In this document: in pieces, positions 43,662 through 53,629 of the stretch
Position numbering within the stretch: the first letter of the stretch is position 1
Layout: the number at the start of each line of letters is the position of its first letter
Assembly (NCBI RefSeq): GCF_001672815.1
Contig: NZ_LZKK01000295.1
Coordinates: forward strand, 1 to 64,000
Length of the DNA stretch: 64,000 bases
Direction of reading: 5' to 3'
DNA from: Mycobacterium sp. E796
Lineage (GTDB): Bacteria > Actinomycetota > Actinomycetes > Mycobacteriales > Mycobacteriaceae
Made by a program: the position numbers and the translations under genes
Notes under the pieces: generated by a model
What the model was told of the DNA's origin: nothing
The model's input: the letters and a program-made list of their open reading frames with translations, nothing else
The model's database searches: none

Positions 43662-44900
43662 TCAAAATAGCGTCCCGCAGTAAGGTGCCCGCTCGGTGCT
43701 GAACGCTGCATCCAGGTCGCGGATGGCGCCCGGACGCAGTTCGGTGAGGCGGTCCGCTCGGGCCAGTTCGGAGGCGCGATGCGCCCCCATGTAGATGGTC
43801 GACAATTCGGCCAGGCCGATTTCGACGTCCGCGGGCCCTTCGTGCGGCGTGCATTTCCCGGCGCCGTCACGGGTCTGGAGCTGAAATCGTCCGCCGGCCA
43901 GGTTGAGCGGATCTGTGACTTCCAGCACGAGGTCGGTGTCGGCGGAGTACTCCCGTGCGCCAAGCACTTCGGGCACGTCGTTGATGCGCACCCAGAGGAA
44001 ATCGCTCATCCCCGTGGTCTGGGCGGTGCGCTGGTCGCGCAGTTTGAGCCGAAGCGGATCATCGACCGGCACGTCGATCTCGATGTTGTCGAACATCTCC
44101 AAGACCAACAGTGTCTGCAGCAGCTCGGTGTGAGCTTCGTCCGTGATGGGGCAGAAGTCCTCGACTAGCACGGAGCCGAGCGGCGGCCGAAAGGCATGTT
44201 TGCCCGCCCCGACGACGCGGTATGCCAGGAAGCCGTCCGGATGGATCGTGTAGTTCAGCGCAGATCCGTTGCCCCGCTGCGTGGGCCGATCTTCCAGGAA
44301 GTCGGCCCACCACGCGCTGTCGCGCTCCATCGCCCCATTGGTGATGGCGCACCATCGTTCGTAGATTTCGGGCAGCAGTTCCTTCGCCTCCGCAGCGTTG
44401 ACCTCACGCGCCCGGTTTCCGTTCGGCGCGTCTCGAAGCTTCGCGAAGCGGCGGTCGACGGAGTAGGAGTGGCTGTAGCTCGCCACGCCGGCGCCAAAAC
44501 CGTCGTACATCGCGGTCTGGGTGGGAACCCCGCAGACGATCGGATAACCACGTTCGAGAAGCTTTCCCAGCCCCTGCGCACTGAGCTGGGCCCAAATTCC
44601 GGTTCCCTGGTGCGTCGACGCGACCGCGATCATGGTCAGCCACGCGGCCCGCAGGCTGCCGCCACCGGGCACGGTGAGCCGGGCGCGATAGATGATCGAT
44701 GTCCCCACCAGGGTCGGATGCTCGGGATCCGAGACATCCTCGGCCACCAGGATGTCCTCGAGCTCGACGCGGCGCTTCCACGCTTCCACGGCGCGCGGGT
44801 CCACCGGATCCCCAAAAGTGCGAGCCTGATTCTCATAGACCGCCTGCCAGTCATTTTCGGTCGGATGCCTAATTACGATGGCGTCGTCGGTCGTATTCAT
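43662..44900 (-). CDS. Eis-family N-acetyltransferase
   Basis: A 412-residue protein with the three-part Eis layout. The N-terminal GNAT domain has acetyl-CoA loop VASTHQGTGIWAQLSAQGLGKLLERGYP. A second GNAT-like domain (YTIHPDGFLAYRVVG) follows, then a sterol-carrier-like C-terminal domain ending in a Phe carboxylate (APYCGTLF), which in Eis reaches into the active site. Eis enzymes acetylate lysine or aminoglycoside amines. Start 44900 (MNTTDDAIVIRHPTEND) fits the family; the open frame begins 19 codons earlier. Divergent from the second mmpL gene. Not at the usual eis locus, so a paralogue. Confidence 0.88.
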   Translation of the reverse strand: MNTTDDAIVIRHPTENDWQAVYENQARTFGDPVDPRAVEAWKRRVELEDILVAEDVSDPEHPTLVGTSIIYRARLTVPGGGSLRAAWLTMIAVASTHQGTGIWAQLSAQGLGKLLERGYPIVCGVPTQTAMYDGFGAGVASYSHSYSVDRRFAKLRDAPNGNRAREVNAAEAKELLPEIYERWCAITNGAMERDSAWWADFLEDRPTQRGNGSALNYTIHPDGFLAYRVVGAGKHAFRPPLGSVLVEDFCPITDEAHTELLQTLLVLEMFDNIEIDVPVDDPLRLKLRDQRTAQTTGMSDFLWVRINDVPEVLGAREYSADTDLVLEVTDPLNLAGGRFQLQTRDGAGKCTPHEGPADVEIGLAELSTIYMGAHRASELARADRLTELRPGAIRDLDAAFSTERAPYCGTLF

Positions 44901-45071
44901 CGCTCGTCCAATCCGCTTCTCGCCCAGCCCAATCGGCGCTCCCCACGCCAAATCCATGTACCGGGCGCCCCTCTGGATCGATACCCGGGTGTTGGACCGT
45001 CAAACGTCAATTGACGCGAGCAACTCACGTCGGTGGGTCGGACAGCCCTCGTCTGGGTATAGCCATACCCC

Positions 45072-47432
45072 ATGCTGCAAGGAATCACGCGGCTCGCCAT
45101 TTCCGCGCCGCGTCGCATCATCGCGGCCACCCTCTTGATCCTGGTAGGGGCCGCGATCTTCGGGATACCGGTGGTCAACCGCCTGTCGGGCGGCGGCTTC
45201 CAGGATCCGACGTCGGAATCCGCGCGGGCGACCGCCCTGCTCAGGGACCGATTCAACCAAACCGATCAGCAGATGCTGATCGCCGTGACCGACCCGGCCG
45301 GCGCCCAAAGCGGGCCGGCGCGCCAGGTCGCCACCGACATCGTCGACCACCTGGAACGGTCCCCGTGGGTGCTGAATGTCTCATCCGCCTGGACGTCGCC
45401 GCCGCAGGTCGCTACCCAGCTGGTCAGCAAGGATAAGTCGTCCGGGCTGATCGTGGCCGGGCTGAAAGGCGGAGAGAACGACGCACAGGATTACGCCAGC
45501 ATCCTCACCCGCGAGCTGGTGCACGACCGCGACGGCGTCACCGTGCGCGCCGGCGGCATGGCGGTGGCGTATGCGCAGATCAATGACCAAAACGCGCGCG
45601 ACCTGCTGTTGATGGAGTCCATTGCGATCCCGCTGAGCTTCGCGGTGCTGGTCTGGGTGCTCGGCGGGGTGGTGGCCGCGGCGCTGCCGATCGGCGTGGG
45701 CGGGCTGGTCATCGTCTGCACGATGTCGGTGTTGCGGCTGATCAGCTTTGCAACCGACGTGTCGACATACGCCCTGGACCTGAGCATCGCGATGGGTCTT
45801 GCCCTGGCGATCGACTACAACCTGCTGATCATCAGCCGCTACCGCGAGGAGCTGGCACATTCGGGCGAACGGGACCGGGCGCTGTTTCGGACGATGGCCA
45901 CCGCCGGCCGCACGGTGCTGTTCTCGGCCACCACTGTCGGGTTGTCGATGGCGGTCATGGCGCTGTTCCCGATGTACTTCTTGAAATCCTCCGCCTACAC
46001 CATCGTGGCCACCGCCGTCATCGTGGCGATCGCCACCGTGGTGGTGACGCCGGCGGCGATCGCGCTGCTCGGTCCCCGACTGGACGCGCTGGACCTCCGC
46101 CGGTGGTTCGCGCGGCGGGTGCCGCCGCGGTCGAAGTCGTGGCGCGACCACGCCCACAAGCCGGTCTATTCGCTGTTCTGGTACCGGTCGACCAAGTTCG
46201 TGCTGCGCCACGCCATTCCGGTCGGCCTGGCCGTCGTCGCGCTGCTGCTGTTGCTGGGTGCCCCGTTCCTGGGGGTGAAGTGGGGCTTTCCGGACGAGCG
46301 CGTGCTGCCCCGCTCGGCGTCGGCGCGCCAGGTGGCCGACATGCTCGACAACGATTTCGGCAACGGGTTAGGAACCTCGATATCCGTCGTCCTTCCCGAC
46401 GCCCGCGGGCTGACAACCGCCGACCTGGAGCGCTACGCCGCAGCGATGTCGCGCGTGCCCGACGTGTCCGCCGTCACGGCGCCCACCGGGATGTTCGTGG
46501 CCGGATCCCTGGCGGGGCCGCCCGCCGCGGCCACCGGCATGGCCAACGGCAGCGCGTTCCTCACCGTGGCCACCACTGCGCCGCTGTATTCGCAAGCGTC
46601 GAACACCCAGCTCGACCGGTTGCACGCGGTCAGCAGACCGGGCGGGCGGTCCGTGGAGATGACCGGGCTCGCGCAGATCAACCGCGACAGCGTCGACGCG
46701 ATCACCCAGCGGCTGCCGGCCGTGCTGGCGCTCATCGCCGTCATCACGTTCGCGCTGCTGTTTGTGCTGACCGGCAGCGCGGTGCTACCGCTGCAGGCGC
46801 TCGTGTGCAATGTGTTGTCGTTGACGGCGGCGTTCGGCGCGATGGTGTGGATCTTCCAGAACGGGCACCTCGGCGCATTCGGGACCACACCCAACGGGAC
46901 GCTGAACGCCAACATCCCGGTGTTGTTGTTCTGCATCGCATTTGGGCTGGCGATGGATTACGAGGTGTTCCTGGTCTCGCGGATCCACGAGTACTGGCTG
47001 GCCTCTCCGGTCGCCCGAGAGGAGCGACCGAATCCCGCCGAGGCGCACGCGGTCACGGACGAGAGCACGGCGCTGGGCCTGGCCGGCATCGGCCGGGTCG
47101 TCACCACCGCCGCGCTGGTGATGTCGATCTCATTCGCCGCGCTGATCCCCGCGCACGTCTCGTTCATGCGAATGCTCGGCGTCGGCCTGACGCTTGCCGT
47201 GCTGGCTGACGCGACCCTGGTGCGGATGGTCCTGGTTCCGGCCTTCATCCATCTGCTCGGCCGGTGGACGTGGTGGGCGCCCGGGCCGCTGGTTCGGCTG
47301 CGTGAACGATTGGCGACGGGTGAGGCGGACGCCGCCGAGGTTGGTCGGCGCCGTTGGGCCGCCGACGCCCACGAGCCACGGCAGCCCCGGATCAGGAGAT
47401 GGCCCACCCGGGCGGTGTCGGAGCGTGGTTAG
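45072..47432 (+). CDS. MmpL family RND transporter without MmpS
   Basis: A 786-residue RND protein: N-terminal helix after MLQGITRLAISAPRR, FQDPTSESARA at the start of the first periplasmic domain, IDYNLLIISRYREEL and MDYEVFLVSRIHEYW in the two membrane blocks (Asp-Tyr proton relay). It is shorter than siderophore MmpLs and has no MmpS partner. The N-terminal sequence recalls MmpL13, which is split into two genes (mmpL13a/b) in M. tuberculosis; here one frame covers the whole length. Cargo unknown. The next transporter gene overlaps its end by 8 bp. Confidence 0.88.
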   Translation: MLQGITRLAISAPRRIIAATLLILVGAAIFGIPVVNRLSGGGFQDPTSESARATALLRDRFNQTDQQMLIAVTDPAGAQSGPARQVATDIVDHLERSPWVLNVSSAWTSPPQVATQLVSKDKSSGLIVAGLKGGENDAQDYASILTRELVHDRDGVTVRAGGMAVAYAQINDQNARDLLLMESIAIPLSFAVLVWVLGGVVAAALPIGVGGLVIVCTMSVLRLISFATDVSTYALDLSIAMGLALAIDYNLLIISRYREELAHSGERDRALFRTMATAGRTVLFSATTVGLSMAVMALFPMYFLKSSAYTIVATAVIVAIATVVVTPAAIALLGPRLDALDLRRWFARRVPPRSKSWRDHAHKPVYSLFWYRSTKFVLRHAIPVGLAVVALLLLLGAPFLGVKWGFPDERVLPRSASARQVADMLDNDFGNGLGTSISVVLPDARGLTTADLERYAAAMSRVPDVSAVTAPTGMFVAGSLAGPPAAATGMANGSAFLTVATTAPLYSQASNTQLDRLHAVSRPGGRSVEMTGLAQINRDSVDAITQRLPAVLALIAVITFALLFVLTGSAVLPLQALVCNVLSLTAAFGAMVWIFQNGHLGAFGTTPNGTLNANIPVLLFCIAFGLAMDYEVFLVSRIHEYWLASPVAREERPNPAEAHAVTDESTALGLAGIGRVVTTAALVMSISFAALIPAHVSFMRMLGVGLTLAVLADATLVRMVLVPAFIHLLGRWTWWAPGPLVRLRERLATGEADAAEVGRRRWAADAHEPRQPRIRRWPTRAVSERG

Positions 47433-48318
47433 CGCCGCCGTCCTGGCCTTGAGCTCGGCGCTCTGCATCGCCATCGGTGACGTCCTGCAGCAACGGGCCG
47501 CGCACTGCATCGAGGACAGGTCGATCGGCAACATCGCATTGCTCGCCACCCTGCTGCGCAACCGGCGGTGGTGGTTGGGTGCGCTGTTGCTCGTAGCCAG
47601 CATCGCGTTGCAGGCGGCCGCCCTGGGGAAGGGGTCGGTGCTGCTGGTCCAGGCGCTGCTCATGCTTTCGCTGCTGTTCGCGCTGCCCATCAACGCCCGG
47701 TTGTGGCGTCGCCGGGTGACCGTCGGCGAGTGGATCTGGGGCGGCTTGCTGACCGCCGCGGTGGTCGTGGTCGTGGTGGTCGGCAACCCAGAGGCCGGTC
47801 GCTCGCGCGCCTCGCTGGGAACCTGGGTCGCTGTGGCCGTCGTGCTCGCGCCGCTGCTGGTGGCGTGCGTCGTGGCCGGCCGGATTTGGGGTGGTGCCGT
47901 GGCTGCCGCGCTGTTCGCGTTCGTGTCGGGGTCGCTGTGGGGTGTCTTCGGGGTGCTGACCAAGGAGGTCGTCGCCCGGCTTGGCGACGGCGGGTGGGCG
48001 GTGGCCCGAAGCCCCGAGCTGTATGCCTGCGTCCTGGCCGCGGCGGGGGGCATGGTCTGGAGTCAGGCAGCGTTCCGGGCGGGACCCCTGACCGCGTCGA
48101 TGCCCACACTGCAGATGTCGCAGCCGGTGGTGGCGGCGGTGCTGGGCGTCGTCGTCCTCGGCGAGACGCTGAGCGCGGGCCGCGCCGGGATAGTCGCCCT
48201 GGTAGTCGCGGGGCTGGTCATGACGGCGGCGATCTTCAAGCTCGCGCGTGTCGAGGCCGTCGTGACCCGTGATGGCGTCGAGGCCGGGCGCCGACGCCAG
48301 GTCGGCCAACCGGCGTAA
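47425..48318 (+). CDS. DMT-superfamily (EamA-like) membrane transporter
   Basis: A 297-residue protein with about ten hydrophobic helices in two halves (AVLALSSALCIAIGDVLQQRAAH at the start, MSQPVVAAVLGVVVLGETL near the end), as in drug/metabolite transporters. The PVVAA-LG-VLGE signature of EamA repeats is present. GTG 47425 overlaps the mmpL stop by 8 bp, so the two are one operon. Related genes in actinobacteria are often annotated as DMT family; substrate unknown. The C-terminal tail is basic and cytoplasmic. Confidence 0.82.
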   Translation: MVSAAVLALSSALCIAIGDVLQQRAAHCIEDRSIGNIALLATLLRNRRWWLGALLLVASIALQAAALGKGSVLLVQALLMLSLLFALPINARLWRRRVTVGEWIWGGLLTAAVVVVVVVGNPEAGRSRASLGTWVAVAVVLAPLLVACVVAGRIWGGAVAAALFAFVSGSLWGVFGVLTKEVVARLGDGGWAVARSPELYACVLAAAGGMVWSQAAFRAGPLTASMPTLQMSQPVVAAVLGVVVLGETLSAGRAGIVALVVAGLVMTAAIFKLARVEAVVTRDGVEAGRRRQVGQPA

Positions 48319-48321
48319 CCG

Positions 48322-48344
48322 CCCGCGCGGCAATCCGCGGGTTT
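48322..48344 (+). terminator. Rho-independent terminator after the DMT gene
   Basis: CCCGCG (48322-48327) pairs with CGCGGG (48336-48341) across eight bases and is followed by TTT, three bases after the stop codon. It separates the mmpL-transporter operon from ldtB. Confidence 0.62.
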
Positions 48345-48379
48345 CCCAGGCGGAGTGCGCAATCCGTTCGCATAGCGCA

Positions 48380-48407
48380 TTGTGAGCGACCAAAAACCCA
48401 TTACAAT
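48380..48407 (+). promoter_or_regulatory. SigA-type promoter of ldtB
   Basis: A -35 TTGTGA (48380-48385) and a -10 TACAAT (48402-48407) are separated by 16 bases, with the ldtB start 56 bases further. Both boxes are close to the housekeeping consensus. Confidence 0.5.
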
Positions 48408-48463
48408 ACTTCCACTCTGGTCAGCGGTGACCGAATATGCCGATCGAATTGGAAGGTCGCTCG

Positions 48464-49660
48464 ATGACGCCTTTGCGCAGACGTCGATCATGGCTGGCTG
48501 CCGCCATGGTCGTGTTTGCTGTCGTCGCCGTTGCCTGCAGCAGCAGTCACACCGCCGCGCCGGCGAAGGTCATCTTCGACAAAGGCACACCGTTCGCCGA
48601 CCTGCTCGTCCCCAAGCTCACCACGTCGGTGAGCGACGGCGCCGTCGGCGTCACGGTGGACGCGCCGGTGACGGTGAGCGTTGCCGACGGTGTCATCGGA
48701 TCGGTCACGATGGTCAACGAGAACGGCAAGACGGTCAATGGTCAGCTGAGCCCCGACGGGCTGCGCTGGTCGACGACCGATCAGCTGGGCTACAACAGGC
48801 GCTACACGCTGAACGTGAAGGCGCTGGGACTCGGTGGGGCCGCGACCCGGCAGATGACCTTCCAGACCAGTTCACCGGCCCACCTGACGATGCCCTACGT
48901 GGCGCCGGGCGACGGCGAGGTGGTCGGCATCGGTGAGCCGGTGGCGATCCGCTTCGACGAGAACATCGCCAACCGCGCCGCGGCGCAAAGGGCGATCGTC
49001 ATCACCACCAACCCGCCCGTCGAGGGCGCGTTCTACTGGCTGAACAACCGCGAGGTGCGTTGGCGCCCAGAGCATTTCTGGAAGTCGGGCACCGCGATCG
49101 ACGTGGCGGTCAACACCTACGGCGTCGATCTGGGTGACGGGATGTTCGGCGAGGACAACGTCAAGACGCACTTCACCATCGGCGACGAGGTCATCTCGAC
49201 GGCCGACGACAGCACCAAGATGGTGACCGTGCGCGTCAACGGCGAAGTCGTCAAGACGATGCCGACCTCGATGGGCAAGGACAGCACGCCCACGGCGAAT
49301 GGCTTCTACATCGTCGGCGGCCGGTACAAGCACATCATCATGGACTCCTCGACCTACGGCGTACCGGTCAACTCGCCCAACGGGTATCGCACCGATGTCG
49401 AGTGGGCCACCCAGATTTCGTACAGCGGCGTCTTCGTGCATTCCGCGCCGTGGTCCGTCGGCGCCCAGGGCCACACGAACACCAGCCACGGCTGTCTGAA
49501 CGTGAGCCCGAGCAACGCCGAGTGGTTTTACGACCACAGCAAGAGCGGCGACATTGTCGAGGTGGTCCACACCGTGGGATCGACCCTGCCGGGCACCGAG
49601 GGACTGGGCGACTGGAACGTCCCGTGGCCGGTGTGGCAGGCCGGTAACGCTAACACTTAG
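48464..49660 (+). CDS. ldtB: L,D-transpeptidase lipoprotein LdtB (LppS)
   Basis: A 398-residue exported L,D-transpeptidase that makes 3-3 peptidoglycan cross-links and is the target of carbapenems in mycobacteria. The lipoprotein signal is [25 protein letters not shown], two Ig-like domains follow (residues ~35-230), and the YkuD domain has [13 protein letters not shown] and SHGCLNVS with catalytic Cys near 344. The body is highly similar to M. tuberculosis LdtMt2 (Rv2518c), which I recognise. ATG 48464 is chosen because GGAAGG lies 8 bases before it; ATG 48437 would add nine residues. Confidence 0.95.
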   Translation: MTPLRRRRSWLAAAMVVFAVVAVACSSSHTAAPAKVIFDKGTPFADLLVPKLTTSVSDGAVGVTVDAPVTVSVADGVIGSVTMVNENGKTVNGQLSPDGLRWSTTDQLGYNRRYTLNVKALGLGGAATRQMTFQTSSPAHLTMPYVAPGDGEVVGIGEPVAIRFDENIANRAAAQRAIVITTNPPVEGAFYWLNNREVRWRPEHFWKSGTAIDVAVNTYGVDLGDGMFGEDNVKTHFTIGDEVISTADDSTKMVTVRVNGEVVKTMPTSMGKDSTPTANGFYIVGGRYKHIIMDSSTYGVPVNSPNGYRTDVEWATQISYSGVFVHSAPWSVGAQGHTNTSHGCLNVSPSNAEWFYDHSKSGDIVEVVHTVGSTLPGTEGLGDWNVPWPVWQAGNANT

Positions 49661-49747
49661 CCCGGTACATCCTTTCTGCGGCTCGGCAATGCGTCTTTCA
49701 CGTTTCATTCATTCGTCTGCGACCTGAACGTTGTATGGTGCCGGGCC

Positions 49748-50038
49748 ATGAGCACCCCTTCCCCCGGGCCCGGTTGGTGGCTGGCGTCGGACGGCAATTG
49801 GTACCCGCAGCGTTGGGAGACCACCTTCGTCCATTACACGAACGAGTCTCTTGACGCAGTGATCGAAGAGGCGGCCCGCCAGTCCAAGGTCTACGGAGAA
49901 CAGGGCTGGGAGATCGTGGGCTCCTCGGTGCAACGGGTCCAGGTCGCCCGCCACTTCAGCGACTACGACAAGGGCGGCGACCACTATTTCGAGTGGAGCA
50001 TCGTCTGCACGCTGAAACGGCCCCTGGCGCCGGGATAA
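49748..50038 (+). CDS. Conserved small protein with DUF2510-like N-terminus
   Basis: A 96-residue acidic protein. The Trp-rich opening PGPGWWLASDGNWYPQRWE resembles the DUF2510 motif often found at the start of actinobacterial membrane or exported proteins, but here no membrane helix follows. The rest (HYTNESLDAVIEEAARQSKVYGEQGWEIVGSSVQRVQ, then a beta-rich end) recalls DUF4177-like folds. A terminator-like hairpin between it and the tRNA-His may serve both. Function unknown. Confidence 0.65.
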   Translation: MSTPSPGPGWWLASDGNWYPQRWETTFVHYTNESLDAVIEEAARQSKVYGEQGWEIVGSSVQRVQVARHFSDYDKGGDHYFEWSIVCTLKRPLAPG

Positions 50039-50050
50039 ACGCACCCCTGC

Positions 50051-50082
50051 AAAAGGCCGGAGGACGAAATGCCGTCCGGCCT
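50051..50082 (-). terminator. Terminator of tRNA-His
   Basis: AGGCCGGA (50054-50061) and TCCGGCCT (50075-50082) form an 8-bp perfect stem. Read on the minus strand it begins three bases after the tRNA CCA end and is followed by TTTT (complement of 50051-50054), a classic rho-independent form. It may also stop plus-strand reading from the gene ending at 50038. Confidence 0.72.
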
Positions 50083-50084
50083 GT

Positions 50085-50161
50085 TGGGGTGGCTGACGGG
50101 ACTCGAACCCGCGACACCCAGGATCACAACCTGGTGCTCTACCAGCTGAACTACAGCCACC
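50085..50161 (-). tRNA. tRNA-His (anticodon GTG)
   Basis: Full cloverleaf on the minus strand: acceptor GTGGCTG with CAGCCAC, D arm GTTC-AGCTGGTA-GAGC, anticodon arm CCAGG-TTGTGAT-CCTGG with GTG, T arm GCGGG-TTCGAGT-CCCGT. The extra G at position -1 (base 50161) faces discriminator C73, the identity mark of tRNA-His, and CCA is encoded (50085-50087). Confidence 0.96.
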
Positions 50162-50213
50162 ATTGCCGCGAGCCGGCATCCATAACTGGGCCAACGAGCG
50201 GCGATCATCGATA

Positions 50214-50861
50214 CTAGCCGCTCGGTGGCTCGGTCTCCGAATCGATTGTTCGAGTTGGGTTCTCTCCGTCCTGGAGATCGGCGACCACCATCTCGATTTC
50301 GCTGGTAGAAGGCCCCGGCAGGGGCACGAACGCGGTCCGCCGGTAGTACTGCAGTTCGCGGATGGATTCGTGGATGTCGGCCAGCGCTCGGTGCGTGAGC
50401 CCCTTGGCGGGCTGACCGTAGTAGATGCGGGGGTACCAGCGCCGGCAGAGTTCCTTGATGGAGCTGACGTCGATCATCCGGTAGTGCAGGTAGGAGTCCA
50501 GCTTCGGCATGTCGCGGGCGATGAACGTGCGGTCCGTGGCGATCGAGTTGCCCGCCAGCGGCGCCGTCTTCGGTTGCTTGACGTGCGTGGTGATGTAGTC
50601 CAACACCATCGCCTCGGCGGTCGCCAGATCGACGGTGGACGCCTTGACCTCGTCGATGAGCCCCGAGCGCGAATGCATTTCGGCGACCACGTCGATCATC
50701 GACGACAGAGCGGCGTCGTCGGCGTGGATCACCACGTCGACCCCGTCGCCCAGGACGTTCAGCTCGGCGTCGGTGACCAGCACCGCGATCTCGATCAGCT
50801 TGTCCGAGGCCAGGTCCAGCCCGGTCATCTCGCAGTCGATCCACACCAATTCGTCGCGCAC
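50214..50861 (-). CDS. orn: Oligoribonuclease
   Basis: A 215-residue 3'-5' exonuclease of the DEDDh family, the usual length for mycobacteria. ExoI motif [10 protein letters not shown], Exo[17 protein letters not shown], Exo[20 protein letters not shown]. It degrades nano-RNA and linear pGpG produced from c-di-GMP. GTG 50861 ([14 protein letters not shown]) matches the family start although the open frame runs further upstream. Divergent from the DUF853 ATPase gene, as Rv2511 is from Rv2510c. Confidence 0.95.
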   Translation of the reverse strand: MRDELVWIDCEMTGLDLASDKLIEIAVLVTDAELNVLGDGVDVVIHADDAALSSMIDVVAEMHSRSGLIDEVKASTVDLATAEAMVLDYITTHVKQPKTAPLAGNSIATDRTFIARDMPKLDSYLHYRMIDVSSIKELCRRWYPRIYYGQPAKGLTHRALADIHESIRELQYYRRTAFVPLPGPSTSEIEMVVADLQDGENPTRTIDSETEPPSG

Positions 50862-50965
50862 AGCGCTCAGCGTATGCGCATTTGAGCTCCGCCTCTGCCG
50901 GGGCCTGGAAGTAGTGTGGGTGTGCCGGACCGGACGGGCGCGACTCGGGAAGAGGGGCGAGCACG

Positions 50966-52522
50966 ATGACCACCGAATCAGCGGCGACACCCGCACAGCG
51001 AATCGCCGGCGGCTACGCCGTCCAAGGCCAGGCCTTGGAATTGGGCACGGTCGTCGTCGACGGCGCAGCGGACCCGACCGCACAGATTCGCATCCCGTTG
51101 GCCACCATCAACCGTCACGGGCTGGTGGCCGGGGCGACGGGAACCGGCAAAACCAAGACGCTGCAACTGATCGCCGAACAGCTCAGCGCCGCGGGTGTAC
51201 CCGTGCTGATGGCCGACGTGAAAGGCGACCTGTCCGGGCTGTCCCGGCCCGGAGAAGCCAACGACAAGACCGCCGCGCGTGCGAAAGACACCGGCGACAA
51301 CTGGACGGGAACGGCCTACCCGGTGGAGTTCCTGTCGTTGGGCACCAAGGGAATCGGCGTGCCGATCCGCGCGACCGTCGACAGCTTCGGCCCGGTTTTA
51401 TTGTCAAAGGCGTTGGGGCTCAACGCCACCCAGGAGTCGACGCTCGGGTTGATCTTCCATTGGGCGAAGGGGCGAAACTGGCGGCTGGTCACCACCGACG
51501 ATCTGCGCGGCGCCATCAGCTACCTGACTAGCGACGCGGGCAAGGAAGACCTGAAGTCCCTGGGCGGCGTGTCCGCGACGACGGCGGGCGTCATCCTGCG
51601 GGCGCTGGTGAACCTCGACGCCGAGGGTGGCGACACCTTCTTCGGCGAGCCCAAGCTCGACCCGAACGATCTGCTGCGCGCCGACGGCCAGGGCCAGGGC
51701 GTCATTTCGCTGCTGGAGTTCACCGGTCAGTCGGTGCGTCCCGTCATCTTCTCCACCTTCCTGATGTGGTTGCTCGCCGACCTGTACGCCAAACTCCCCG
51801 AGATCGGCGATGTGGACCGGCCCAAGCTCGTCTTCTTCTTCGACGAGGCGCACCTGTTGTTCGCCGACGCGTCCAAGGCGTTCCTCGAGCAGGTCGAACA
51901 GACCGTCAAGCTGATCCGCTCCAAGGGTGTCGGGGTGTTCTTCTGCACCCAGCTACCCACGGACATCCCCAATGACGTGCTGTCTCAGTTGGGCGCTCGG
52001 GTGCAGCACGCGTTGCGGGCGTTCACGCCCGACGATCAGCAGGCTCTGTCCAAGACCGTGCGCACCTATCCGAAAACCGATGTCTACGACCTGCAATCGG
52101 CGCTGACGTCCCTGGGGATCGGTGAGGCCGTGGTGACCGTGCTGTCCGAAAAGGGCGCACCGACTCCCGTCGCGTGGACGCGCATGCGGGTGCCCCGTTC
52201 GTTGATGGCTTCGATCGGCACCGACGCGATCGCCGCCGCGGCCAAAGAGAGTCCGCTGCAAGCCAAGTACGGGCAAACGGTTCAGCAAGCGCCACAGCCC
52301 CAGGCCGGTCCGCAGGTTCCGCAAGCCCAGTCCGACTACCCTCCGGTCCCACCGAACGAGCCGATTCCGCCGATGCCCGCTCCCGTTGAGCCGGCGGAAC
52401 CGAAGGGCCCGGCCGTGTGGGAGGACGTGCTGAACAACCCGACGGTGAAAAGCGGCATCAACACCGCGATCCGCGAAGCGGTGAAAGCGATCTTCGGCAC
52501 CGGCGGACGCGGCCGGAAGTAG
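50966..52522 (+). CDS. HerA-like DUF853 ATPase, Rv2510c homologue
   Basis: A 518-residue P-loop ATPase with Walker [10 protein letters not shown] near residue 55, [16 protein letters not shown], Walker [13 protein letters not shown] near 290, and [28 protein letters not shown] (sensor and arginine region). The DUF853/helicase HerA-CTD family is thought to act as hexameric translocases on DNA, though this branch is uncharacterised. The C-terminal ~90 residues are Pro/Gln-rich and then form a helix. ATG start follows GAAGAGGGGCGAGC. Confidence 0.88.
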   Translation: MTTESAATPAQRIAGGYAVQGQALELGTVVVDGAADPTAQIRIPLATINRHGLVAGATGTGKTKTLQLIAEQLSAAGVPVLMADVKGDLSGLSRPGEANDKTAARAKDTGDNWTGTAYPVEFLSLGTKGIGVPIRATVDSFGPVLLSKALGLNATQESTLGLIFHWAKGRNWRLVTTDDLRGAISYLTSDAGKEDLKSLGGVSATTAGVILRALVNLDAEGGDTFFGEPKLDPNDLLRADGQGQGVISLLEFTGQSVRPVIFSTFLMWLLADLYAKLPEIGDVDRPKLVFFFDEAHLLFADASKAFLEQVEQTVKLIRSKGVGVFFCTQLPTDIPNDVLSQLGARVQHALRAFTPDDQQALSKTVRTYPKTDVYDLQSALTSLGIGEAVVTVLSEKGAPTPVAWTRMRVPRSLMASIGTDAIAAAAKESPLQAKYGQTVQQAPQPQAGPQVPQAQSDYPPVPPNEPIPPMPAPVEPAEPKGPAVWEDVLNNPTVKSGINTAIREAVKAIFGTGGRGRK

Positions 52523-52542
52523 CGCCTACGGAAATTCTGCGT

Positions 52543-53460
52543 TTATTCAGCTGAGTGCGTGACGGCCCGCGGCTTGAGGTGGCTGACCAAAATGCAGTCC
52601 AGCATCTCCTCGGAGAAGTAGTGTTCGCAACCGCGCAGGTACTTCATGTACTGGTTGTAGATCTCTTCGGAGGTGACCTCAACGGCCCGCTCCTTGTTGG
52701 ACTCCAGCGCGTCACCCCAGAGGTGCAGCGTCCGGATGTAGTGCTGACGCAACGAAACCGGTTCTGGCACAATAAATCCCGCCCTTTCGGCGTGTTCGAC
52801 CATCATCGACGTTGACGGCAGCCGCGCACCGGGGAAGATATCGGTGATCATGAACCTGATGAATCGCATCGTCTCGAAGGTCAGCTTCTTGCCGCGGGCG
52901 GCCAAGTCGTAGGGGTGGTAGCTGACGTTGCTCTGGATCGTCATCCGACCGTCGTCCGGCATGATGTCGAAGCACCGCTTGAAGAAGTCGTCGTAGTTCT
53001 CGTGCCCGAAGTGCTCGAAGGCCTCGATCGATACGATCCGGTCGACGGGCTCGAAGAAGTCTTCCCAATTCTGCATCCGAACCTCGCGCGACCGAGTGCT
53101 GTCGATGGCGCTGAGGACCTGCTCGCAGTGGGCATGCTGATTGTGGGACAGCGTTAACCCGATGACGTTGACGTCGAATCTTTCGACGGCGCGCTTCATG
53201 GTGGTGCCCCAGCCACAGCCGATGTCCAGCAGCGTCATCCCCGGCTTGAGGTCCAGCTTGTCGAGGTTGAGGTCAATCTTGGCGAACTGCGCCTCTTCGA
53301 GAGTGAGATCCGGCGGCTCGAAGTAGGCGCAGCTATATGTGCGGCTGGGGTCCTGGAACAGCGCGAAGAAGTCGTCTGAGAGGTCGTAGTGTGCCCGGAT
53401 GTCTTCGGGACGGGTCCGTATCTTGGTCGGACCCCGCTGCACCTCGGCTATGTTCGTCAT
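52543..53460 (-). CDS. Mycolic acid methyltransferase, MmaA4-like
   Basis: A 305-residue SAM-dependent methyltransferase of the cyclopropane/mycolate family. [45 protein letters not shown] motif [23 protein letters not shown], and [24 protein letters not shown] closely track MmaA4 (hydroxymycolate synthase), including the [11 protein letters not shown] ending, rather than CmaA2 or PcaA, as far as I recall those sequences. Such enzymes use a bicarbonate-stabilised cation to methylate or hydroxylate a double bond in meromycolate. ATG 53460 follows GGGGGGAG. It is not at the mmaA1-4 locus; its neighbour is cmrA. Confidence 0.88.
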   Translation of the reverse strand: MTNIAEVQRGPTKIRTRPEDIRAHYDLSDDFFALFQDPSRTYSCAYFEPPDLTLEEAQFAKIDLNLDKLDLKPGMTLLDIGCGWGTTMKRAVERFDVNVIGLTLSHNQHAHCEQVLSAIDSTRSREVRMQNWEDFFEPVDRIVSIEAFEHFGHENYDDFFKRCFDIMPDDGRMTIQSNVSYHPYDLAARGKKLTFETMRFIRFMITDIFPGARLPSTSMMVEHAERAGFIVPEPVSLRQHYIRTLHLWGDALESNKERAVEVTSEEIYNQYMKYLRGCEHYFSEEMLDCILVSHLKPRAVTHSAE

Positions 53461-53629
53461 CTCCCCCCGAACGAAATGCACTGTCTGTGCAGAATACCCG
53501 CGTCGCTCAGCGTATGAGGGGAAGTCTAAGGGTTTCGCCGGGCGTGGCTAGTTGTTCGGCGGACACCGCTGGGGTGACCCCGAACACATGCCCGAGACCG
53601 GCTCGCCGCACTCGGGGCGGATATAGCCC

